Positions 1 through 11,519 of a stretch of DNA of 64,000 nucleotides are shown piece after piece. Both the position numbers and the translations under genes were made by a program. The stretch is taken from assembly GCA_905220665.1 (NCBI GenBank), contig CAJNAR010000168.1, forward strand, positions 1 to 64,000, given 5' to 3'. The number at the start of each line of letters is the position of its first letter. The stretch's first letter is position 1. The stretch comes from Albugo candida (taxonomy: Eukaryota; Oomycota; Peronosporomycetes; Albuginales; Albuginaceae). The notes beneath the pieces are model-generated. The model saw only the letters and a list, made by a program, of their open reading frames with translations, was not told where the DNA came from and made no database searches.

Positions 1-686
1 CCCGGTTAGTGAAGAACGTGGCAGTACAAACGTGCTGCATGTTTATAAATTAGAATAGTGTGCAAACAGAGGCCCCTCTTTCTTTCAGAACTTTCTTCCT
101 GGCACGCATGCACTTTTACAAGAGCGCTGGAGGAGGATCTCAGTGCAACTTCTCGCATGAAAATCACAAAATGAATTCACTTTTTTAGTTAGGAGTGATT
201 TAGCAAGTTCGGAGTGCTTCTCGTCTCATAAATCCATTTCTAATGGTATTTATTTAAGCCCGATGTAGGAAGCTGTCCGAATGTGCGTTATTGAACGGCG
301 CTCTGTCACTTGAATTTTGTGTGCAGCAGCTTATTTAAAGCGTCTTCAGAGGTTTGGCTGGAAACTTGTGAATGAAGAGTAAAGACTTTGTATTCTCTCG
401 CAGCGCTGAAATAATTGCTTCCTATTCGTGAGAGGCTGCTTAAGAAACTGATCTAAAGAATCAAGAAAGGGTTTTAGCTGGCTTCACATGTTCTTTTCCC
501 GTACACATGGACGTCAGTCGCCCAACTTTTGTGCCATCAAGGCGATAAGGGAACATTAGACTAGAATGGTTGACCAGCCAGTTGCTCTCGCCAATGCCAA
601 GCCAATCAAAGCAAAACAATGCAACACGTGTTTCACAAAAAAGATCCATTTAAAGAAAAATACTGGATTCCCGTTGGTGAGGGACC

Positions 687-1424
687 CTAACCTATGTGAA
701 TGTTTACTGACAAGCAGAAAATCAGTACCAACAGGATTGGCATGATGGCGACGACTATGCCAGCTGATATATCGCTGATTCCAACCTTGATAAGAGCAGA
801 AACGTCGATCTTCAGGAATAGTTGAATAAAAGCCTCCACACCAACAAACGGAACAGCAAAAGTCGATAATCCCAAAACGCTGGAAATACTTTGACCGTAT
901 ATTGAGAGCCCTTCCAAAGTAGTGATGGAAGCGTCAACCGCAGCAGGTAGGACGAGTTTACCGTGGACAAGTTCTACAACTGCACGAATTGCAACATCCA
1001 AAGAGATGCAAGCTTCCACCGCCAAAGGCTGTAGATAGATTTTGAGGATGATATGAAGGATTACCGGTGCATCATCATGACAACTTGGCGCAATCTGACA
1101 GTCCTTTGCCCAACAGGCACAATTCTTCATGAAAGAGTTGAATGTCTCATCAACGTGTCCTTCAATGGAAGCACAAACTGGATTTCTTATAAATGGCAAT
1201 GCAGGTGGGAGGAATGTGGGATTTGGTACCAAGTGGAGAGCGCGAAATGTATTCTGCGCATTTCCAATGATAAATAGAGAAACGCTGCTCAGGAGTGATT
1301 TTGTGGTAAACATTGCTGTATTGTTGTGATCGAGTCGTACGAAGTTGAAGGGAAGCACAAAAGTGAGATCTGCATCAATTTTTGGTGCGGGTAAACATGA
1401 AAAACCACCTGTGAAATTGGGCAA
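687..1424 (-). CDS. Unrecognised Cys-containing protein, array copy 1 (probably a last exon)
   Basis: This is an open frame of 245 codons that I do not recognise. It opens with TTG, not ATG, so it is more likely a downstream exon than a whole gene. A CACAG acceptor lies at the frame's 5' end (near 1409-1413) with TACTAAT branch-like sequence before it. The stretch just upstream, about 1480-1570 on the same strand, is open in a compatible phase but would need a weak GTTTTG donor. Another reading of that stretch looks signal-peptide-like but has no ATG. The middle has clustered cysteines (C-x17-C-A-C-x4-C-x5-C). The last 25 residues are strongly hydrophobic, like a membrane or GPI-type tail. 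A secreted or surface protein is plausible but unproven. Confidence 0.5.
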   Translation of the reverse strand: MPNFTGGFSCLPAPKIDADLTFVLPFNFVRLDHNNTAMFTTKSLLSSVSLFIIGNAQNTFRALHLVPNPTFLPPALPFIRNPVCASIEGHVDETFNSFMKNCACWAKDCQIAPSCHDDAPVILHIILKIYLQPLAVEACISLDVAIRAVVELVHGKLVLPAAVDASITTLEGLSIYGQSISSVLGLSTFAVPFVGVEAFIQLFLKIDVSALIKVGISDISAGIVVAIMPILLVLIFCLSVNIHIG

Positions 1425-2373
1425 GATTTGATTGCATTAGTAACCTTACAAGTTTGATGTTGTCTCTACCAAACAAAACCTGAGTTGATATCACCAGCAG
1501 TAATGTCAGCAACACGTGCGGAATTGAACGGTACGGAATAAGATGATGTGATCACATGTTGGATGACTCTATATCTTTTCTCAATTCTGGAAAGCCATGC
1601 GCTTGACGCAGGGATGCGAATGGTTCCCGATCACTTGCTTGTCTCACAAGCTTGAAGAAGGTATTGGCGTTTTTTGTCACAAATTGACCCGGTTAGTGAA
1701 GAACGTGGCAGTACAAACGTGCTGCATGTTTATAAATTAGAATAGTGTGCAAACAGAGGCCCCTCTTTCTTTCAGAACTTTCTTCCTGGCACGCATGCAC
1801 TTTTACAAGAGCGCTGGAGGAGGATCTCAGTGCAACTTCTCGCATGAAAATCACAAAATGAATTCACTTTTTTAGTTAGGAGTGATTTAGCAAGTTCGGA
1901 GTGCTTCTCGTCTCATAAATCCATTTCTAATGGTATTTATTTAAGCCCGATGTAGGAAGCTGTCCGAATGTGCGTTATTGAACGGCGCTCTGTCACTTGA
2001 ATTTTGTGTGCAGCAGCTTATTTAAAGCGTCTTCAGAGGTTTGGCTGGAAACTTGTGAATGAAGAGTAAAGACTTTGTATTCTCTCGCAGCGCTGAAATA
2101 ATTGCTTCCTATTCGTGAGAGGCTGCTTAAGAAACTGATCTAAAGAATCAAGAAAGGGTTTTAGCTGGCTTCACATGTTCTTTTCCCGTACACATGGACG
2201 TCAGTCGCCCAACTTTTGTGCCATCAAGGCGATAAGGGAACATTAGACTAGAATGGTTGACCAGCCAGTTGCTCTCGCCAATGCCAAGCCAATCAAAGCA
2301 AAACAATGCAACACGTGTTTCACAAAAAAGATCCATTTAAAGAAAAATACTGGATTCCCGTTGGTGAGGGACC

Positions 2374-3111
2374 CTAACCTATGTGAATGTTTACTGACAA
2401 GCAGAAAATCAGTACCAACAGGATTGGCATGATGGCGACGACTATGCCAGCTGATATATCGCTGATTCCAACCTTGATAAGAGCAGAAACGTCGATCTTC
2501 AGGAATAGTTGAATAAAAGCCTCCACACCAACAAACGGAACAGCAAAAGTCGATAATCCCAAAACGCTGGAAATACTTTGACCGTATATTGAGAGCCCTT
2601 CCAAAGTAGTGATGGAAGCGTCAACCGCAGCAGGTAGGACGAGTTTACCGTGGACAAGTTCTACAACTGCACGAATTGCAACATCCAAAGAGATGCAAGC
2701 TTCCACCGCCAAAGGCTGTAGATAGATTTTGAGGATGATATGAAGGATTACCGGTGCATCATCATGACAACTTGGCGCAATCTGACAGTCCTTTGCCCAA
2801 CAGGCACAATTCTTCATGAAAGAGTTGAATGTCTCATCAACGTGTCCTTCAATGGAAGCACAAACTGGATTTCTTATAAATGGCAATGCAGGTGGGAGGA
2901 ATGTGGGATTTGGTACCAAGTGGAGAGCGCGAAATGTATTCTGCGCATTTCCAATGATAAATAGAGAAACGCTGCTCAGGAGTGATTTTGTGGTAAACAT
3001 TGCTGTATTGTTGTGATCGAGTCGTACGAAGTTGAAGGGAAGCACAAAAGTGAGATCTGCATCAATTTTTGGTGCGGGTAAACATGAAAAACCACCTGTG
3101 AAATTGGGCAA
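2374..3111 (-). CDS. Unrecognised Cys-containing protein, array copy 2
   Basis: The translation is identical to the copy-1 frame (687-1424), with the same TTG opening, the same upstream splice-like signals and the same hydrophobic tail. Identity across copies means very recent duplication or gene conversion. Confidence 0.5.
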   Translation of the reverse strand: MPNFTGGFSCLPAPKIDADLTFVLPFNFVRLDHNNTAMFTTKSLLSSVSLFIIGNAQNTFRALHLVPNPTFLPPALPFIRNPVCASIEGHVDETFNSFMKNCACWAKDCQIAPSCHDDAPVILHIILKIYLQPLAVEACISLDVAIRAVVELVHGKLVLPAAVDASITTLEGLSIYGQSISSVLGLSTFAVPFVGVEAFIQLFLKIDVSALIKVGISDISAGIVVAIMPILLVLIFCLSVNIHIG

Positions 3112-4060
3112 GATTTGATTGCATTAGTAACCTTACAAGTTTGATGTTGTCTCTACCAAACAAAACCTGAGTTGATATCACCAGCAGTAATGTCAGCAAC
3201 ACGTGCGGAATTGAACGGTACGGAATAAGATGATGTGATCACATGTTGGATGACTCTATATCTTTTCTCAATTCTGGAAAGCCATGCGCTTGACGCAGGG
3301 ATGCGAATGGTTCCCGATCACTTGCTTGTCTCACAAGCTTGAAGAAGGTATTGGCGTTTTTTGTCACAAATTGACCCGGTTAGTGAAGAACGTGGCAGTA
3401 CAAACGTGCTGCATGTTTATAAATTAGAATAGTGTGCAAACAGAGGCCCCTCTTTCTTTCAGAACTTTCTTCCTGGCACGCATGCACTTTTACAAGAGCG
3501 CTGGAGGAGGATCTCAGTGCAACTTCTCGCATGAAAATCACAAAATGAATTCACTTTTTTAGTTAGGAGTGATTTAGCAAGTTCGGAGTGCTTCTCGTCT
3601 CATAAATCCATTTCTAATGGTATTTATTTAAGCCCGATGTAGGAAGCTGTCCGAATGTGCGTTATTGAACGGCGCTCTGTCACTTGAATTTTGTGTGCAG
3701 CAGCTTATTTAAAGCGTCTTCAGAGGTTTGGCTGGAAACTTGTGAATGAAGAGTAAAGACTTTGTATTCTCTCGCAGCGCTGAAATAATTGCTTCCTATT
3801 CGTGAGAGGCTGCTTAAGAAACTGATCTAAAGAATCAAGAAAGGGTTTTAGCTGGCTTCACATGTTCTTTTCCCGTACACATGGACGTCAGTCGCCCAAC
3901 TTTTGTGCCATCAAGGCGATAAGGGAACATTAGACTAGAATGGTTGACCAGCCAGTTGCTCTCGCCAATGCCAAGCCAATCAAAGCAAAACAATGCAACA
4001 CGTGTTTCACAAAAAAGATCCATTTAAAGAAAAATACTGGATTCCCGTTGGTGAGGGACC

Positions 4061-4798
4061 CTAACCTATGTGAATGTTTACTGACAAGCAGAAAATCAGT
4101 ACCAACAGGATTGGCATGATGGCGACGACTATGCCAGCTGATATATCGCTGATTCCAACCTTGATAAGAGCAGAAACGTCGATCTTCAGGAATAGTTGAA
4201 TAAAAGCCTCCACACCAACAAACGGAACAGCAAAAGTCGATAATCCCAAAACGCTGGAAATACTTTGACCGTATATTGAGAGCCCTTCCAAAGTAGTGAT
4301 GGAAGCGTCAACCGCAGCAGGTAGGACGAGTTTACCGTGGACAAGTTCTACAACTGCACGAATTGCAACATCCAAAGAGATGCAAGCTTCCACCGCCAAA
4401 GGCTGTAGATAGATTTTGAGGATGATATGAAGGATTACCGGTGCATCATCATGACAACTTGGCGCAATCTGACAGTCCTTTGCCCAACAGGCACAATTCT
4501 TCATGAAAGAGTTGAATGTCTCATCAACGTGTCCTTCAATGGAAGCACAAACTGGATTTCTTATAAATGGCAATGCAGGTGGGAGGAATGTGGGATTTGG
4601 TACCAAGTGGAGAGCGCGAAATGTATTCTGCGCATTTCCAATGATAAATAGAGAAACGCTGCTCAGGAGTGATTTTGTGGTAAACATTGCTGTATTGTTG
4701 TGATCGAGTCGTACGAAGTTGAAGGGAAGCACAAAAGTGAGATCTGCATCAATTTTTGGTGCGGGTAAACATGAAAAACCACCTGTGAAATTGGGCAA
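4061..4798 (-). CDS. Unrecognised Cys-containing protein, array copy 3
   Basis: The translation is identical to copies 1, 2 and 4. The same caveats apply: there is no ATG in the frame, so the true 5' exon is unresolved. Confidence 0.5.
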   Translation of the reverse strand: MPNFTGGFSCLPAPKIDADLTFVLPFNFVRLDHNNTAMFTTKSLLSSVSLFIIGNAQNTFRALHLVPNPTFLPPALPFIRNPVCASIEGHVDETFNSFMKNCACWAKDCQIAPSCHDDAPVILHIILKIYLQPLAVEACISLDVAIRAVVELVHGKLVLPAAVDASITTLEGLSIYGQSISSVLGLSTFAVPFVGVEAFIQLFLKIDVSALIKVGISDISAGIVVAIMPILLVLIFCLSVNIHIG

Positions 4799-5747
4799 GA
4801 TTTGATTGCATTAGTAACCTTACAAGTTTGATGTTGTCTCTACCAAACAAAACCTGAGTTGATATCACCAGCAGTAATGTCAGCAACACGTGCGGAATTG
4901 AACGGTACGGAATAAGATGATGTGATCACATGTTGGATGACTCTATATCTTTTCTCAATTCTGGAAAGCCATGCGCTTGACGCAGGGATGCGAATGGTTC
5001 CCGATCACTTGCTTGTCTCACAAGCTTGAAGAAGGTATTGGCGTTTTTTGTCACAAATTGACCCGGTTAGTGAAGAACGTGGCAGTACAAACGTGCTGCA
5101 TGTTTATAAATTAGAATAGTGTGCAAACAGAGGCCCCTCTTTCTTTCAGAACTTTCTTCCTGGCACGCATGCACTTTTACAAGAGCGCTGGAGGAGGATC
5201 TCAGTGCAACTTCTCGCATGAAAATCACAAAATGAATTCACTTTTTTAGTTAGGAGTGATTTAGCAAGTTCGGAGTGCTTCTCGTCTCATAAATCCATTT
5301 CTAATGGTATTTATTTAAGCCCGATGTAGGAAGCTGTCCGAATGTGCGTTATTGAACGGCGCTCTGTCACTTGAATTTTGTGTGCAGCAGCTTATTTAAA
5401 GCGTCTTCAGAGGTTTGGCTGGAAACTTGTGAATGAAGAGTAAAGACTTTGTATTCTCTCGCAGCGCTGAAATAATTGCTTCCTATTCGTGAGAGGCTGC
5501 TTAAGAAACTGATCTAAAGAATCAAGAAAGGGTTTTAGCTGGCTTCACATGTTCTTTTCCCGTACACATGGACGTCAGTCGCCCAACTTTTGTGCCATCA
5601 AGGCGATAAGGGAACATTAGACTAGAATGGTTGACCAGCCAGTTGCTCTCGCCAATGCCAAGCCAATCAAAGCAAAACAATGCAACACGTGTTTCACAAA
5701 AAAGATCCATTTAAAGAAAAATACTGGATTCCCGTTGGTGAGGGACC

Positions 5748-6485
5748 CTAACCTATGTGAATGTTTACTGACAAGCAGAAAATCAGTACCAACAGGATTG
5801 GCATGATGGCGACGACTATGCCAGCTGATATATCGCTGATTCCAACCTTGATAAGAGCAGAAACGTCGATCTTCAGGAATAGTTGAATAAAAGCCTCCAC
5901 ACCAACAAACGGAACAGCAAAAGTCGATAATCCCAAAACGCTGGAAATACTTTGACCGTATATTGAGAGCCCTTCCAAAGTAGTGATGGAAGCGTCAACC
6001 GCAGCAGGTAGGACGAGTTTACCGTGGACAAGTTCTACAACTGCACGAATTGCAACATCCAAAGAGATGCAAGCTTCCACCGCCAAAGGCTGTAGATAGA
6101 TTTTGAGGATGATATGAAGGATTACCGGTGCATCATCATGACAACTTGGCGCAATCTGACAGTCCTTTGCCCAACAGGCACAATTCTTCATGAAAGAGTT
6201 GAATGTCTCATCAACGTGTCCTTCAATGGAAGCACAAACTGGATTTCTTATAAATGGCAATGCAGGTGGGAGGAATGTGGGATTTGGTACCAAGTGGAGA
6301 GCGCGAAATGTATTCTGCGCATTTCCAATGATAAATAGAGAAACGCTGCTCAGGAGTGATTTTGTGGTAAACATTGCTGTATTGTTGTGATCGAGTCGTA
6401 CGAAGTTGAAGGGAAGCACAAAAGTGAGATCTGCATCAATTTTTGGTGCGGGTAAACATGAAAAACCACCTGTGAAATTGGGCAA
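5748..6485 (-). CDS. Unrecognised Cys-containing protein, array copy 4
   Basis: The translation is identical to copies 1-3. It is the last copy that shares the unmodified 5' half of the frame. Confidence 0.5.
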   Translation of the reverse strand: MPNFTGGFSCLPAPKIDADLTFVLPFNFVRLDHNNTAMFTTKSLLSSVSLFIIGNAQNTFRALHLVPNPTFLPPALPFIRNPVCASIEGHVDETFNSFMKNCACWAKDCQIAPSCHDDAPVILHIILKIYLQPLAVEACISLDVAIRAVVELVHGKLVLPAAVDASITTLEGLSIYGQSISSVLGLSTFAVPFVGVEAFIQLFLKIDVSALIKVGISDISAGIVVAIMPILLVLIFCLSVNIHIG

Positions 6486-7434
6486 GATTTGATTGCATTA
6501 GTAACCTTACAAGTTTGATGTTGTCTCTACCAAACAAAACCTGAGTTGATATCACCAGCAGTAATGTCAGCAACACGTGCGGAATTGAACGGTACGGAAT
6601 AAGATGATGTGATCACATGTTGGATGACTCTATATCTTTTCTCAATTCTGGAAAGCCATGCGCTTGACGCAGGGATGCGAATGGTTCCCGATCACTTGCT
6701 TGTCTCACAAGCTTGAAGAAGGTATTGGCGTTTTTTGTCACAAATTGACCCGGTTAGTGAAGAACGTGGCAGTACAAACGTGCTGCATGTTTATAAATTA
6801 GAATAGTGTGCAAACAGAGGCCCCTCTTTCTTTCAGAACTTTCTTCCTGGCACGCATGCACTTTTACAAGAGCGCTGGAGGAGGATCTCAGTGCAACTTC
6901 TCGCATGAAAATCACAAAATGAATTCACTTTTTTAGTTAGGAGTGATTTAGCAAGTTCGGAGTGCTTCTCGTCTCATAAATCCATTTCTAATGGTATTTA
7001 TTTAAGCCCGATGTAGGAAGCTGTCCGAATGTGCGTTATTGAACGGCGCTCTGTCACTTGAATTTTGTGTGCAGCAGCTTATTTAAAGCGTCTTCAGAGG
7101 TTTGGCTGGAAACTTGTGAATGAAGAGTAAAGACTTTGTATTCTCTCGCAGCGCTGAAATAATTGCTTCCTATTCGTGAGAGGCTGCTTAAGAAACTGAT
7201 CTAAAGAATCAAGAAAGGGTTTTAGCTGGCTTCACATGTTCTTTTCCCGTACACATGGACGTCAGTCGCCCAACTTTTGTGCCATCAAGGCGATAAGGGA
7301 ACATTAGACTAGAATGGTTGACCAGCCAGTTGCTCTCGCCAATGCCAAGCCAATCAAAGCAAAACAATGCAACACGTGTTTCACAAAAAAGATCCATTTA
7401 AAGAAAAATACTGGATTCCCGTTGGTGAGGGACC

Positions 7435-8172
7435 CTAACCTATGTGAATGTTTACTGACAAGCAGAAAATCAGTACCAACAGGATTGGCATGATGGCGAC
7501 GACTATGCCAGCTGATATATCGCTGATTCCAACCTTGATAAGAGCAGAAACGTCGATCTTCAGGAATAGTTGAATAAAAGCCTCCACACCAACAAACGGA
7601 ACAGCAAAAGTCGATAATCCCAAAACGCTGGAAATACTTTGACCGTATATTGAGAGCCCTTCCAAAGTAGTGATGGAAGCGTCAACCGCAGCAGGAAGTA
7701 CGAGTTTACCGTGGACAAGTTCTACAACTGCACGAATTGCAACATCCAAAGAGATGCAAGCTTCCACCGCCAAAGGCTGTAGATAGATTTTGAGGATGAT
7801 ATGAAGGATTACCGGTGCATCATCATGACAACTTGGCGCAATCTGACAGTCCTTTGCCCAACAGGCACAATTCTTCATGAAAGAGTTGAATGTCTCATCA
7901 ACGTGTCCTTCAATGGAAGCACAAACTGGGTTTCTTATAAATGGCAATGCAGGTGGGAGGAATGTGGGATTTGGTACCAAGTGGAGAGCGCGAAATGTAT
8001 TCTGCGCATTCCCAATGATAAATAGAGAAACGCAGCTCAGGAGTGATGTTGCGATAAACATTGCTGTATTGTTGTGATCGAGTCGTACGAAGTTGAAGGG
8101 AAGCACAAAAGTGAGATCTGCATCAACTTTTGGTGCGGGTAAACATGAAAAACCACCTGTGAAATTGGGCAA
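7435..8172 (-). CDS. Unrecognised Cys-containing protein, array copy 5 (diverged)
   Basis: The frame has the same length as copies 1-4, but the protein differs at a handful of residues near its N-terminus: I to V before DADL, and changes turning the TTKSLLSS stretch into IATSLLSC. There are also several synonymous changes. The frame has stayed open despite the divergence, which supports real coding use. Farther upstream on this strand copy 5 is unrelated to the other units. A 61-residue frame there (8326-8511) starts with ATG and could hold its own 5' exon, but I could not join it convincingly. Confidence 0.5.
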   Translation of the reverse strand: MPNFTGGFSCLPAPKVDADLTFVLPFNFVRLDHNNTAMFIATSLLSCVSLFIIGNAQNTFRALHLVPNPTFLPPALPFIRNPVCASIEGHVDETFNSFMKNCACWAKDCQIAPSCHDDAPVILHIILKIYLQPLAVEACISLDVAIRAVVELVHGKLVLPAAVDASITTLEGLSIYGQSISSVLGLSTFAVPFVGVEAFIQLFLKIDVSALIKVGISDISAGIVVAIMPILLVLIFCLSVNIHIG

Positions 8173-8370
8173 GATTTGATTGCATTAGTAACCTTACAAG
8201 TTTGATGTTGTCTCTACCAAACAAAACCTGAGTTGATATCACCGGCAGTAATGTCAGCAACACGTGCGGAATTGAACGGTACGGAATAAGATGATGTGAT
8301 CACACGTCGGATGACTCTTTATCTTTTACAGGATTCTGAAGAGGCTCGTGCGCCGTGTAGGGATACGAAA

Positions 8371-10134
8371 AGTGTTCGTATATACATCCTCTTGCTCATC
8401 ATGAAGCCGCAATACTCTTGGTTTGTAGAAATTGATACACAGTGCAAATAAATCGCATTCTTCCTGGATTTTTGTGAGGGTCAACTGGCTCAATCGGCTT
8501 ATATTCACCACTTGGTACTCTATTTGCAGATGCAGGAATTGACATAGTGTTGTAAACCAAACTCGAATCTTTCAATCAAAATCCCGCGACAATGCATAAT
8601 TGCATCAAATAGGTTCCGTCACCACAGCAATATTAAAAAAAGCTCAATATAAAATCCATTATCGATGTCCGGTACCGTTTGCACAGTATTAAGGTTATTT
8701 CACTGATGTGTGCTCAGAATGACTAAGAGAGCAAAGGATTGATTGGGACCCGTATATGTCAAGAGCAATTGATGCGACTGTACTATCCGTTCTGCTGTTA
8801 TCGCAGTGCGATAAAATTTCTTCATGAAAGAGATGAATGCTCACAATATTAGCATACACGGATTTTATTAGGTTTGAATACGGCAGGCACGTGCTGAAGA
8901 TCTGAAGCCTTCTTATTCTTGTTCTCACAATGTATGTGGGTCACCATACCGACAAGGCCGTTATTATTAAAAAATCTAGCCACCGAATCAAACTCTCCCG
9001 ACATGTTTGGAAGGACGCTCTCTGATACGCAGATGTCGGATGCCACCAGCGTAGCTACCGATTATCCCAGCGTCCAAGAAATAGCATCTCAGACAGAGCG
9101 TAATCGCCTGATTCAGTTCAGAAGAGTCCAACTTTATGTCGGCCTATTTTCACCCTGCCAGAAAAGCGAAAATTACATCAGCACTTTTGCATTTATTGAC
9201 TCATAATTGTAAACGCGCAGTCATCCGTCTTTCTCATGATTTCTCTCGTTGCTTTTGGAGCATCAGCATCAATATCAGCCTTCCTATTCTAGCTACCACC
9301 TCCACTGCCATCAGTCACCAGCTATTTCGTCTCCATTTGTGCATTTTCGTACTTTATCATATGCCGAGTCAATTTGAGGATTCTAGTTCGATTATTATAA
9401 TTGCTTGGTAAGCAGGTTTTATGATCCCCATTCAAACATCCCAAGTGCGTGGGAAAGTAGGTTTTCCTGTCATCATTCGAATATTCTGAGTGCACGGTCA
9501 AGTTGAGCGTCGTACCCTAAACTTGGGAAGCGCTCTTGGTGTCGACTGCTGCCTTCAGTGAGGGTGGATGGACTGAAACCACAAACCCTTGCAAACGAGT
9601 ACGAAGTTGACTGAAACGTCTAGTGTCGGTGTGGAACATCCCACGTTTCAACCCTAAGTTAACAAAACGATCATTCCGAATATATCAAGAGAATGCTCTG
9701 AGAGAAACTGCTCCAAAACATGTCGTGTGGTTATGTGGTCGACTGGCTTCACCTATTCGCTGCAGCTGCAAACGCCCAATAAGGTGACTGCTCAAGTACT
9801 GACTATCTCTGACACGGCTCTGACTTGGAATTCTCTGATCGTGGAGTTATATGACGATACTGAGTATCTGGGCTACATGGCGATCTGGATTATTAGATCA
9901 AAGAAATATGTCATTCTTGCCAACTCCGAGGGTTAAGCAAAAATGTCTCCCGTTAGAAAGTTCGAAAAGTTAGTGCAAAGCGATCGTTGTAATATAGGCG
10001 ACTTTCTGAGAGTGGGACCGAAGCTGAACACATTCCTGCAACGGGAAAGTTGCTTTGTCCAATGATGAAAACGGTGACTTCAATCATTTCCAATTTCACC
10101 TACAACACACAACAACTTAAACGTAGTCATCATA
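8371..10134. other. 1.8 kb without a supported gene
   Basis: Only short frames occur: a plus-strand frame with ATG near 8934 to 9206, and a 67-residue one at 9733-9936. None has recognisable domains, clear splice partners or homology that I can name. Base composition is AT-rich. Confidence 0.5.
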
Positions 10135-10701
10135 ATGTCCTGTACACATCGCTTGTATAGCAGCCGAATTGGTTTTTTATCTATGATCGCGTGTGGAGCA
10201 GTAATTCAGATGGCTGCTTCTACGCTTGTGTGTAGAACATTTGAACCCCTCGCCACCCACTTTATCATTTCACAAATTGGAAACAAAGAACGCAAAGTCT
10301 TCCATATGTGGGGCACATGTCTTGGACAAGAAAATTATAAGAACTTTTACAATTATAAAGTTGATGAAACACATAATATTTGGCTTGGAAAAAACTTCAC
10401 TGCGACGGAAGAAGCAGTCAACAATTGTAAAAAGAACTTGAATGTGGGCTCGAATGTGAACTTGGATGTGGAATTGCAAGTCATTTCGTTCATGGAATAC
10501 GATTTGGTTATGAATGAAGCACTACGGAATCCCCTGTACGTCATGCCAGCTCGGATTCGCCATGGACAGTATTCTCAAGTGAAAGATCTCTGTTGGGAAA
10601 AGAAGATTGTGGCCGTGCGAAAGATTTTCTTAAAGTTGGGAAACAAAATCAAAGGAAAAAATAGCCCAAAGTTGATAATCCACTCAAAGGAGCTCGACTG
10701 A
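10135..10701 (+). CDS. Candidate small secreted protein (188 aa)
   Basis: This is an uninterrupted frame from ATG to TGA that I do not recognise. The N-terminus has a basic start (THRLYSSR) and a hydrophobic run (IGFLSMIACGAVIQM, about residues 12-26) ending in small residues, as in a signal peptide. An in-frame second ATG at 10183 would also keep the hydrophobic run. The mature part is polar and Lys/Asn-rich, with cysteines near residues 33, 62, 98 and 153. I see no RxLR, CHxC or other named effector motif. It stands alone in a gene-poor stretch beside the tandem array, a common setting for host-interaction genes in oomycetes. That role is inference; a chance frame is possible. Confidence 0.5.
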   Translation: MSCTHRLYSSRIGFLSMIACGAVIQMAASTLVCRTFEPLATHFIISQIGNKERKVFHMWGTCLGQENYKNFYNYKVDETHNIWLGKNFTATEEAVNNCKKNLNVGSNVNLDVELQVISFMEYDLVMNEALRNPLYVMPARIRHGQYSQVKDLCWEKKIVAVRKIFLKLGNKIKGKNSPKLIIHSKELD

Positions 10702-11519
10702 ACCGCTTTTGAATACAAAGAAAGAAAAATGCTTTGACTATTCTATTCTTATTCCCATGGACTCTAGAAGAAATTGCGACACAGACTCAACTGCGGTACA
10801 TCGCAACGTGCCTTTGAGAAATAATGTCATCATTCGCATACCTTCCGACATTTTCTGTCCACATCGATAGTGACGTACAAGTCTCGAGGTAGACGATTGC
10901 TACGCTAAACGTTTGAAAGGGTCATAAGGTGACGAGAGTAATGAGAAGACTGGGAAGTATTGTCTAATTATCGAAATAGGTCACTACACAACATAAGCGT
11001 GCGGATGTTTCAGACAGAGGGGGAAATCCACAGTTGAAGGATAGAAACAAGGCCTCTATGTAAATTCAAGCTCACGCCTTACATCTTACAAGATGAATCG
11101 CCTCCAGCACGCTGACTATAAAAGGTTGATGATTTACATACATCGAAAATAGGATAACAGGGAGTCGCTATAGCTTGTTACACCAGCTCACGATATGTAG
11201 GTAGTGTAAGGAGTGACATAGTGAAACTGAAGCAATTCTTGCTGCACTGATAATATTTTCCTTTTTCTAGGAATTACAGGCTGCTTTGTTCTATGGAAAT
11301 GCGCCAACCAAGTTGTTTGAACGATAATTCGATTGACAGCATGGCCGTATTGACCGGACACACGTACTTGATCGAAAAAGTATTAAATGCGTAGTGACCA
11401 CTGATAAAAAACTCACTGAAGTCTTGTCGCAATGAATCGACGAGCATTACAACAAGCAGCCACCAATCCTTTTCTAGACGAGAGGCACTGCCTGAACAGA
11501 ATGTCATTTGCAAGAAAGC
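10702..11519. other. Gene-poor interval
   Basis: No convincing coding region. A TTTTTCTAG acceptor-like site near 11270 and an 82-residue minus-strand frame (11274-11522) are present. That frame begins in the left arm of the inverted repeat and shows no family features. Confidence 0.4.

Larger units (their letters stand above)
1..8370. repeat. Tandem array of a 1,687-bp unit (4 full copies plus a diverged fifth)
   Basis: The same sequence restarts at 1, 1688, 3375, 5062 and 6749, a constant period of 1,687 bases. Copies 1-4 look identical where I compared them and encode identical proteins. Copy 5 matches up to about 7690, then carries about a dozen substitutions. After about 8310 it loses similarity gradually and ends near 8370. 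The window starts inside the array, so more copies may lie to the left. Each unit holds a 245-residue minus-strand frame and a 62-residue one downstream of it (461-649 in copy 1). I see no transposase, terminal inverted repeats or LTRs, so this looks like segmental amplification by unequal crossing-over, not a transposon. Confidence 0.97.

Noticed and set aside
1053..1329. Plus-strand frames of 74 and 66 codons in every array unit
   Set aside because: They lie opposite the longer 245-codon frame, overlap each other in different phases, and repeat only because the unit repeats.
1..8370. Array as transposon, LTR element, rDNA or satellite
   Set aside because: No terminal repeats, transposase, reverse transcriptase, rRNA features or short satellite period; the unit looks like ordinary gene-bearing DNA.
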